Shown in pieces: positions 24,901-36,900 of a stretch of DNA of 64,000 nt. The stretch comes from Lutraria lutraria (taxonomy: Eukaryota; Mollusca; Bivalvia; Venerida; Mactridae). Position 1 is the stretch's first letter, and each line of letters starts with the position of its first letter. A model generated the notes under the pieces. That model was not told the origin of the DNA. It saw only the letters and a program-made list of their open reading frames with translations, and searched no databases. The position numbers and the translations under genes are program-made. The stretch is taken from positions 5,559,067-5,623,066 of the forward strand of contig OZ026842.1 of assembly GCA_964023205.1 (NCBI GenBank), given 5' to 3'.

Positions 24901-27900
24901 ATTTACATTAAACAAGGATTTATTTACTTGCAGCCTTAGAATTAAAATATTAACATTAAACATACATTTTTAAACACACAAAAAATATACATATATAGAA
25001 ATAAATTTGTATTACCGGTAAATCAAATAACGGTTGTGATATGTTTAAAAATCTGCCTAAAAATCAAGAAGTGAACACAAATTTAAGTCAGCTAGAAAAA
25101 CACTTGTGCCTTTTGTGGCACAACCTTGTACTCACAAAATGTTGAATGTGTAAAAATCAATGTGAGACAGTTTTTACGAGATGTTTACCATTCACAACAT
25201 GGAACGTCAGCTTAAATCAAGGAAACACTTAAGGCTAAGGTCCTCTTTGATGTTTTAAGTTAATTAGGAAAAATTCCTCAGGTTAAGGTTTGTGTTCACC
25301 CATCTACAAACAAAATCATAATTTTGCTGTAAAAGACTTCACAATGTTTGTACAGAAACACTTTTATTAAGGTAACTGCATGATCATACTTAATCGATTT
25401 AATGTAGACATCTAGAAAAATATATAATAAACTTAACTTTCGTAACATTTCTAATTGTTATTCACGCTTCAAGAATTTATATTCATGAGTTCACAAATTC
25501 CTTCCGAAGGGGTTTTATTAAAAGACCACAAAATACCCACGGGGCAAAAACGAGTTCCAGAACATCAGACATCTTTTAAAAATTAAGAATCAACCATTTA
25601 ACACACGTTTATTTCATTAATAAATTATGCAAATTAGATTAAGGTCATTAAACTAAACAAAGGCCTAACACATGCCTAGAAATTAAACAGCATACAGTAT
25701 ACCATGGGGGTAATTTTAAGGTTAAAAGGTTATCTGATTTTGGTACTAATGTAAAACTCCTTAACAATTCTTAATATTAGATTTTTTATAAATTAATCTA
25801 ATAAACCATTACTGACTGGTTCAGTTTACAGATATATGCCAACATTAACCACTTCAAAGAAGCAATATCTGTACCAGCATTAGCGACATAAAAGTTATAG
25901 CTGGAAATTAGCTATTACCACAAAATGTCTATTTGTTTGTTTGTTTGTTTGGTTGAGTTTTATGCCCCTTTTCAACAATCAGAGTCATAATTATGAGGCA
26001 GACAGTTCACCTAACCATAGTTCCTTGGAAGAACCAGTACTACACTCCCTATCCTCCGTAAACAACTGTCTATTTCTCACGTAAAGATACATGGTCAGTA
26101 GCTGGGCTTCAACCCATGACCCCCTACCAGTGAGAGGTTACAATTTGTCTAGTGATTTTAAGTCAGCGACATTAACCATTCGACCAAAGAGACAGTTAAC
26201 CGCAACAATATCATCAAATGACATCAGTCAGTATAAAGTGATCACAGAGACTTGTAGTCCTAACATGTGTTTCTTTAATATGGTAGATATCAACATAAAA
26301 TGACAAGCATATCGAGGGTTCAGCGCAACAGTGTTGTAACTCATATTGAAATAAGAACACGTTACGACAGTGTTGCACCGAGCCCTCGAATTATACAGTT
26401 TGATAAGAAATTCTGTTAATTTGAACCAAAAATCTATTTAAATTTCTGGGGATAATAGTAACATTCTGAATATTTGCCTTTAATGATGCAGTCAGGGATT
26501 GAGCCCAACAGTAAAACTGCATCACTGAATTAGAGACCAGGTGGGTTATTTGGATGGTTAGACACCGTTAGACCATGAAATGAAACACTATGGACCAGCA
26601 AAACTAAAACAGGCAATGAACATTTTCATCAAACATTAACACTTGCAATTGAGGCTTTCAAATTTCACACCAAACAACAGTAAATGCTTGATAATTAATT
26701 AATTGTTCTTTTCATCGTGTCTAAAACAGTCTGGAATTGTTTAGAATTATTTAAATTAGTTTGCACAAAGGTTATGATGAGTCAATGCTATAAATGATTG
26801 ATACAGGATCTGTCATCTATGTGATGTTGGATATGAGAAGGCAAGTCAATAAACGTGTCTGATATCAAACAGTTAGTGAGCTTCACAAAGTGACACGATC
26901 AATCTGTATGACTCATTAATAGGATACTAATCAAAGATGTACACGTAGGTACCACTTCTAACAGCTCAGTATGCCTAATGGCTTAAATTATCTTACATCT
27001 ACCATTTGGAACTCCCTCCCTGATGATAAACACAATGTCCCAAATCTAGGCACCTTAAAACAGATATATTTCATATTGGAAAACTTCTTAAATTTAAAAG
27101 TACTAACACCATTTGCAATTATCAATTTTTAATTAGTTATCTTTAAGTCATTCTATGTACTTGTTTCATGATTTCTAGTCTCATTTTTATAATGATTATT
27201 GTAAATATTGATGCGTAAATGAAATGTTATATTTTAAGAGGCTCGCAGGGAAGATAAATGCCTATGCCTAACTGCGTTGCCTTCATGAATTAAGTCTTTA
27301 TTATTATTATTAATTAAAATTGTTTCTTTGCCCTTTACCGTCCGACCAACCTAAAAAAATCCTACAGACTCTAAATGTTTTATTGCAAAATCTTGGGTTA
27401 CCTTTTTTCACTTAAGATAACTACAGAATGCATCTAGATAGAAGTATAATTTTGTGATAAGTAAAGGTCAATTTAAAAAAAAATACAGAGACATTGAAAT
27501 CTATCACAGGGACATATCATCAAACATATTGATGTAAATATTGAAATCTATCACAGGGACATGTTATTAAACATATTGATGTAAACATAGAAATCTATAG
27601 TTCAATTTTCTTATAGTCAAGGTCGAATATTGGACGATACCATTGTAAAGGTAATCACTGTATATTGATTGCCAAAATCATTTTAAATCCGTAGTAAAGT
27701 ATCATTCACATGAGCCAGAGTCATGGTGTGTTGGGTAATGTGGCATGTACATACATGACATTTTACAAAATGAAGGACATGTGGGTCACAGGTTCGAACT
27801 CAGTCAATGGCACTTTCTTTTTTAATTATTATATACAAATATTTTTATAATTCATTTATTGACTGAATATGTTTGTGTTTGTTACATGTATGTATATTAC

Positions 27901-30900
27901 ACGCTGAATAGTACCTTTTGTATTTCAAAAGAGAAAAGGGGAAGAAGGAATGCAGTTGTTCTTGTTTATTGTATGACATCGCGAGTACAAAAGTAATTTC
28001 AAATACTTGATATACTAAACACCTAAACCGGTTTCTATTTATTATGTAATAGTTGTAATTACTCTACAATTAAATAATGATAAATGCTGACTTACCCATG
28101 TGAGGTTGTTATATTTTTATTAATTTAATGGATTAATCTAAATTAAAAAAAAACTTTTTAAACATATTTTCCTATCGATATGTATGAAGTTAACATTTTA
28201 TTAAAAACGAAACAAGAGGGCCATGATGGCCCTATAAATGCTCACCAGGAGAAAAGGTCATTTGGAGATTAACATTGTTGAAGTTTTCTATACGAGTCCA
28301 AGAAAGATCAAGTTACCCATCTGGGCCGTTTTTTATCCCATGGCCATTATATGAACAGATTTAAAAGAGGTCCATTAGACAAAGCTAGATACCAAATATC
28401 TTAGCTCTAGGCCTTGTGGTTTCGGAGAAGAAGATTTTTAAAAATTTTCCTATATAAAATAGAATAAACCCCAGGGCAGGGCTAATTTTGACCCTGGGGC
28501 CATAATTTGAACAAACTTGGTAGAGGTCCGCTAGACAATGCCACATACAAAATATCTAAGCCCTACGCCTTGCAGTTTCGGAGAAGATTTTTTAATTTTT
28601 CCTATATAAGTCTATATAAATCAAGTGACCCCCGGGGCGGGGCCAATTTTGACCCTAGGGCAATAATTTCAACAAACTTGGTAGAGGTCCACTAGACAAT
28701 GCTACATACCAAATATCTAAGCTCTAGGCCTTGTGGTTTCGGAGAAGAAGATTTTTTAAATTTTCCTATATAAAATAGAATAAACCCCAGGGCAGGGCCA
28801 ATTTTGAATCTAGGGCAATAATTTGAACAAACTTGGTAGAGGTCCACTAGATAATGCTACATACCAAATATCAAAGCTCTAGGCCTTGTGGTTTCGGAGA
28901 AGAAGATTTTTTTAAATTTTCCTATATAAAATAGAATAAACCCCAGGGCAGGGCTAATTTTGACCCCGGGGCCATAATTTCAACAAACTTGGTAGAGGTC
29001 CACTAGACAATGCCACATACAAAATATCTAAGCTCTAGGCCTTGTGGTTTCGGAGAAGAAGATTTTTAAAATTTTCCTATATAAGTCTATATAAATCAAG
29101 TGACCCCCAGGGCGGGGCCTGAATTTTGACCCTAGGGCAATAACTGAACAAACTTGTTAGAGGTCCACTAGACTATGCTACACACCAAATATCAAAGCTC
29201 TAGGCATTGTAGTTTTTTACAAGAAGATTTTTTAAATTTCCTATATAAGTCCATGTAAAATCAAGTTACCCCCGGGGCGGAGCCAATTTTGACCCCAGGG
29301 TAATAGTTTGAACAAACTTTGTAGAGTTCCATTAGACAATGCTACATATCAAATATCTCAGTTCTAGGCCCTGTGGTTTCGGACAAGAAGATTTTTTAAG
29401 TTTTTTCTATTTGTTGCCATAGCAACCAGTTTTTAATGAAATTTAATTTTTTGAACAATTTTGAAAGGGGACCACCCAAGGATCATTCCAGCAAAGTTTG
29501 GTTGCAATCGGCATAGCGGTGTAGGAGGAGATGTTGTTTTAAGTGAACATGGACGCCACGTAACGACGCACGATGGACGCAGGGCGATCACAAAAGCTCA
29601 CCCTGAGCACATTCGTGCTCTGGTGAGCTAAAAATGTCTGTAACTTTAAAACAATAAATTTATAACGAGCAATGGGGACAAATAATTTGAAATATGCCAC
29701 AACTTACGTCACCAACCATACTTATAAGGCCAGACTCTGTCTTAATTCTAAGAACATAGCAAAAATCTACTCAAAACTGATGTAAGAGTTCAAACACTGA
29801 AATTAATTGTTAAATCTGATATGTTTTATGAGTCACTGAAGAATTTAAAACAACAGCCAACAATTCAGGCTGACTCAAACCTGAAACTTGACACCTCACT
29901 GGAGTAATGGATCAAGAATCAGGCTCAAATATGGTAACTGTTGACAAAGTAACACAAACAAAAAGGCAACATTACCTCCAGAATTAATGATTTAATCCAT
30001 ATATTAGCCAATATTGTAATATACAGAGCATTTTAACATCCGTATAGTATGTTATTTAGTATCACTGTGGCTTATGAATTTTAAACAACTCCTTAATGGG
30101 AATCCAATAAAGGTGATGCTCCTTGCTGGAATTTGATGTAAGACTTGCTGATGACTCATCCAATACAATCCAATCTCTTATACGTTTATATTTTTCACAT
30201 GCTACCGCAGTGAGTGTGTCAACATTACAGTATTGGAGAAAAAAAGATCTCATTTTTTACCCTAACATCAACAGAGGAGAAGAAGAACACCTACTTAATG
30301 CCGATAACTAATGATGCAGCTTTTTGATTATATTGAACATTTAAAATTCCTTCACACGAACTTGTGGCAACAGTGATACGTAACAGTGACACAGACAACG
30401 TGGTTGATTAGGTGTATTTGAATGAACGATACATGTATTCAACAAAAACTACATGTACACAAAAAAATTGGGATATTGTATTCAATCATAATTATATTCA
30501 TTGTGGTAATTAAAAATAAATGTGTTTTTTTTTAGTATTTTGGGAACATGACCCATAATTCCTTGGGTTTAGGAATTTCAGCCGTGTTTTGCTAAAAACA
30601 GCGAAAATATGTGACACTGCAATTTTGCAATGTTTAAATAAACACAATCATTGTAAATGATGGGAATTTTAAATCATTAAGTCGATTACAGATTTCTTGT
30701 TTTCAAATATTATTTTTTGTGTTTTTGGAAGTTTCGATTGGGTATTTTTGTCTGTGATGTGGGAAAAAAGATACTTTTTTCAATTGGGAATATAACCGAA
30801 TATCGGCTATGAAATTAAATAATTAGCCCCCTTGCCAAAAAAACCCTTGTAATGATTATACATTTTTACTGTTAGCAACTAATCATCCATTTCCTGACTT

Positions 30901-33900
30901 CACAGCAACCTGTCAATATTACAGCCAATTAAGATTTGACTGTCTGCAGCAGATATTTAATTTATCTCAATTAATGAACAGACTCTGAGTGAAGCCAATC
31001 CATAGGTCAATTTTGAGCCCATTAGTTGCAAGTACCAGTCAAATACATGTAGATACGTATGTGTTAAGATTTTTACAGAATGACTTGTAAATAGCTATAA
31101 TTATCCATAGGCTGTAGTAACATGATCATATATTGTGTTCAGAAAGGAAAACAAATATCCAAATTAAAAAATCAGGATAGGTCGGGTTACCCAAAACAAA
31201 CTGTTTTTATGCCTTACTCTTTTTTAAATTCATGCCAACATTGGATCATACAATTATGGTCATTGTGTCTCAGAAGTCTACCAGACAGACAATCTGACAC
31301 ATTTATAATATCAAAACTGAAATGTTATAATGATGCTTATATCAGGTTACAGAATTAAAATAGCCAAACCATGTTTTTCTGTCAGATCATCCTAGAAAAC
31401 ATGTTTGTTTGGGGTAAATCAACCCAGAGAATGTTTGGATAGGTAGGTAGAAAATAAGTTGTTTACAATTTATGTTTTACATTGAATTCAAAATGCCTAT
31501 TAAAATGATATTTGTATATGGAAACAAATTTGCACAAGAGACCAACAGAATTGTTGGAGGGGACATTTTTGGTGAGTGCATGGGTAGCGTAACCTCAAAA
31601 ACACAATATTTTTAAAGGATGGCCTAAAGTGGAATAAATTCTACATGATCATTCAACATGGACACAGTTACAAAGCAAACAACAGTTTGTTTCCATGATT
31701 TATAGAACAACAAACAGCAGGTTGGCTGAACCATCACATTTTATTGTAAGAGACAATTTGTAATCAATCAAAATTTACAGAAAATGACAGAATAGAGGAA
31801 ATTAATCTTTCCTGTGGAACAAATCATGTGTCTAGATTTAAATCTGTTGATTGTGAATCGACCAATCAAATGTCGAGATTTAAATCTTCTGACAACAAAT
31901 TAACCAATCACATGCCTAGATTTAAATCTATTGGTAGTAGAGACTAGAGAGACTTGGTATCATCAATCAAGGCTGTACTGTTGTTGTACAATAATGTTGT
32001 TGTTATACAAATAAAATGTTGTTGTTGTACAAATAAGTTGTTGCAGTACAAATAAGTTGTTGCTGTACAAATATAATATTGTTGTACAAATAGGTTGATG
32101 CTGTACAAATATATTGTTGTTGTTGTACAAATAAGTTGTTGCTGTACAAATATAATGTTGTTGTTGTACAAATAAATTGTTGCTGTACAAATATAATGTT
32201 GTTGTTGTACAAATAAGTTGTTGCTGTACAAATATAATGTTACTGTTGTTGCTGTACAAATATAATGTTGTTGTTGTACTAATAAGTTGTTGCTGTACAA
32301 ATATAATGGTGCTGTTGTTGCTGTACAAATATAATGCTGTTGTTGCTGTACAAATAGGTTGTTGTTGTTGTACCAGCAGAATGCTGTTGTTGTGTTGTTG
32401 CTGTACAAATATAATGCTGTTATTGTACAACGAGATTGTTGATGTATAAATATAATGTTCTTGTTAATCAAGAAATAGAATGATATTGTTGTACATGTAG
32501 AACTGAATAATTCATTGGTATAACCATCATACCCACGACTGAACATACAAAACAGTCATTTAAAACTAATCACTTATTCTGTAACAAGAGTCTTTTATAC
32601 CTAATAATATTCATTACCTTTTCAAAAAGCATCAGAAGTTCAGAACAACATTTATTTAACCAACATTGTCATTGTTGCCATGGTAATATACATAAATCAC
32701 TCGAAATAATACCAGTAAATTATATCAGTAAAATTAGAGACTGTAGGACATAAGAACTGATTTACAAGCATTTCAATATGTGCCATGTGCTACAATCATA
32801 GTCCATGATTTAATTTTAGGAGACATAACTTTCATATAGTAATGATGACAGTAAATGAGGCAAGGTGAAGAATTGATCAACTCACAGGAGACCATTACCG
32901 TCTTAGGATTATTTTCATAAAATCAAGTCATGAGACATAAAATCAATTTGGGACAGTTAACAATTCATAGAAACAAACAAACTCATTTACAGGCTAGCCA
33001 GGACAGACAGATCAATATTGTCTCCAGCAGTGCTTGATTACCGATACACAGAATTACTGTTTGACCAAATTTTTTACCCTGAGAAATATCTTCACCTTAC
33101 TGGATGCAATAATCTTACGAGGTCACATACAACCAATGACAGATTGTGAAACTTCCTATTCAGTTTGTTAGGAAAAATATTCACAACAAACAAATAGAGC
33201 TATTGTTTTCGATCTGGTGAAAGACAGTGCCATTGTGGCAAACTCTAGAATTAAGAGAGAGGTTTATAAGGCTGAAAAAAATGTGTTTGTTTGGAGTGCT
33301 CCAACTGACTCTCATTTTATTTACTATTATTATACATATGCAGTAACAAATTTAATCCCCACCTACCTATTCAATGCCGAAGCACTCCAAATATTATTTT
33401 TATTTTCAGTCTAAGTTTTCCATAGTTAAAAGATTCTTTAGATATTTGTAAACAAAAGCCATTGTTACCATCAACAAACCCATCCCTATCTAACTGGCCT
33501 ACAAGCTTAAACCAACAAACCTACTGACCCACTTATTGACACCCTCAGCCGGATGGCTCATCAGCCAATCAACCCACCAAGTAACCAACACACTGAACAA
33601 ACCCAGTTGACCAAGCAATGAATCATACAAACAACCACCATACTATCAGTCAACAATCAATATGAGAACAGGAAATAAAATATTTTCAGGGCCTTTTTTC
33701 CGTCTATAACAGAGGCCGAAATTCAGTGACTTCCCAATTGCAAAAGGGCATTTTTTCCCAATTTGAGGAAAGAAATTCCCAAAATTACAATGCTATTCTA
33801 ACTCGGTTGTCTAACCTTCTTCAAAGGGTTTAGCCAAAAATCGCGCTTTAATTTTCCAAAAATGAAAGGCTAAGGCCCCTTCCCAATTTTTGGAAAAAAG

Positions 33901-36900
33901 GCCCTGATTTTAAGGATATCCTTCCTAATAGATTGTAAGTTGTGATAATTTGTCCTCTGTAGTCTAACTGGACTAATCTAAAATCTAATCACAGAGCAAC
34001 TCTTTTTCATGATTGTTGGCATAAACCATGAAAAACACTAAGTAACATAGGATTCAGCAACAGCAAGACAATCAAGGGAGGTAATCAAATTATTTATTAA
34101 CTTACTTTTCTACCAGTAATTCCCCTTCCTCCATTTGGTAACGTACTCTCTCATCTTGATTTTCTTGCTCCTGAATAAAAGAAAAAAAATCTATAACAAA
34201 ATAAGATAACAAAGAAATTTGAGAAGATTTATATTATGCCATCCCTAAAAATTTTTGTTTGCGTCAATGCTACCTACAGGTACTTACCAGAAAGGCCCCT
34301 TCCTCAAATTTATTTTGGCCTCTTGGACAATTTTTTAATTTTTTTTTTCAGAAAACATTCAAGCACTGTAAAATAAAACTACTTACCTACCCACAGAAAA
34401 TTCTCTGGGTAGGGTTACTGCAAACAAACATTTTTTTTAATGATGGCCTAAGTTAATGATATACTGCACATTTATATGTATAAATAAATGTTACACTAAT
34501 ACACTTTCATGCCAAATGTTGCTCATTGTTACCACCAGTGCTCACAGTAATGTAAACATTGAACTATGTTATGAAATAATTAGGTAAAGATAGTCATAAA
34601 ATTATGATATAACACAATCACTCATGCATAGGTCCCACCTGGGTGTAAGACACAGGTAAAAATCACTGGAAATCCTAGGAAAAAATTTCTCCATGGGTAA
34701 AACACAAATAACTTTTTTAAATACAGAAGACAACTGTAATGAATGGGAAAATGGGGAATAAAGCATCATTTAGTTTATTTTTGTGTAACATATAATATAT
34801 ATATCCTAAACACTGCAAACACCTGATAAAAACTTGTTGTTAATGACCAATGGTAATGGGAAACCTAAATGGTGTGCCAGTCTTTGAATTATTTTTTTTT
34901 TGTGACAGGTTGCCCGACTATATACTTTATGAAGGAAACTCTCTAAAACCAGGTTACACTCCAAAAGACTAAAGAAGGAACAAAATCCTTTCGGGCAGGG
35001 GGCAACCCACTAATTCGAAGACTGGACTGTGCATGAAGTTTTATCTTAATGCATGTGTAGATATCCATAAAAAGCATTTTGAGAGTATACTCAGAATACA
35101 GGCTAGCCATTGGTCAATTAAGACTGCTTATACATTTTTAAAGTCACATAATTCAGATTTGAGAATTTTGAAGCCTGATTATATTATTATACCCCATATT
35201 TTAAACCACAATAAATAATTTACCATAATATGTAACAAACTTTTTTCTGAAAAATAAATAAATAAACTAGAAAACTAGGAAACCATAATCTGTACACCAA
35301 AACAATTTTTTTTGTTAACAATAAATGTAAAGTAAATACAATATAAACAGGTAAATATACAATAGTTTACACATATATATAATGAATTGAAGGCTCAATA
35401 TAAGACTATTGAAAGTATTTCAATACCATGACTGCAATACAAAGGAGGATTAACTGAAAAACCTTAATGTACCATTAAAATAGGACAGTGTTATAGCTTA
35501 AATATGTTTACATAAGGTTAAAATAGCCTAAAAATGCAGGAATTTTTAGGTCACACTGAACAACTCATGTCATTACCTTCTCATGATCAGCAGGAAAGAA
35601 TGGTTCGTCTGGAAATTTTCTGTTTGTTTGAAATTTCCAAATTTACAGTTACAAGAAGTAATTGATTCCTGCAGAATTGAATCAATGGGATTTCATGCTT
35701 CAGTTTGCAATAGTGAAAATATCTATGATATTCCAAATGTTTAATCCCATGAAAGGATAATACTAAATGAAGTTTGTTGCATCCCAGCCAATTTCCTGTA
35801 ACCAATTCCTAGAGTTTTCTAGTATATTTAAGTTCGTAAAAACCCGATAACAGCTGTCGGACATTGCCGAGTATCACAATGGACTGTTGGATTGTTTCGT
35901 AATAATGTTTGAGCTGTTTTTAGCAGTTGCGAATCCATGTATGCTCTCAATGATACGAAGCTATCTTTACCTGTTCAAATTTATTCCATAAAGCAGTAAT
36001 GTAGAGTTGTCTCCCTTGATAACCTCTCCAATACTTCTGTATAGTGATAGCAGCTTGGTCTCTAACAGTACAAGGCTTCCCTTCATGCTTAAATTATATA
36101 AAACAATGACAGCTAGGATATAATACTTTAATCACAGAACACAATAATTTTTACTGCAGGCAGACTGGGTAGATTTTGAGATTATTCTTAAATAAGGAGA
36201 AAAAGCTTTTAATTACTATTAAATTGAGGCTTATTAATGATTATACTTTAAACAAGTTTACAGATATTAAGTTTTATACACTGTCAAAATTAAAAACACA
36301 GACAATGTTTGTTTGAAATTTGTGAAAGTCATTTTACAAGATCTGTCTGTAGAAATATGTAAAAAGGATTGTAATATACAACAACAGAACAAAATTATTA
36401 CAATAAAATGACAAGATAACCAGACGAGTCCACTTACCTTATGACCAGGGAAGACTTTTGATGCAATGCTTGGATTAACACTCTGTAACAAACAGGCTGA
36501 TATTAGATTTAAATTGTGTACTTCTTATATATCAACAACTTAATGTAGACAGTTACTGTAAGACATAAAACAGTCACACAGGGGCACATGTTATACCAAT
36601 GGCAATACATAATTTTTTAGTGACTTGCAACAAGTAATAACACTGCATACTTAACAACTGTGCAATTTTTTGAATGAATTTCTTCAACAAAATGATTTTT
36701 ATAAACGAAAATTTTAATGGACGGTGTATATTTATTGGACAAATTTGGAGCCTAAATTAGACCCCATTCTCTGGGCGATCTGAAAGGGGATTTTTTTCTA
36801 AAAAATGAAGAAAGTTCCCCTTCATTTGAATTTTATTATTTTGTAAGACATTTTTCATCAAAAAGACCGTAAGATTGACTGGTAGAATAGTTTAATGTTT

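Larger units (their letters stand above)
21102..34105 (-). other. Intron 4 of the IQ-motif gene
   Basis: A 13-kb intron. Besides the elements entered separately it contains TTCATGAA-type words at 21537-21700 and otherwise AT-rich sequence. No additional coding exon compatible with the exon 4/5 phase was seen. Confidence 0.55.

Noticed and set aside
31944..32546. Open reading frame of 200 codons (minus) and overlapping frames on both strands
   Set aside because: They lie within a GTTGTTGCTGTACAAATA minisatellite; the frames are open because of composition and have no domain, start or splice support.
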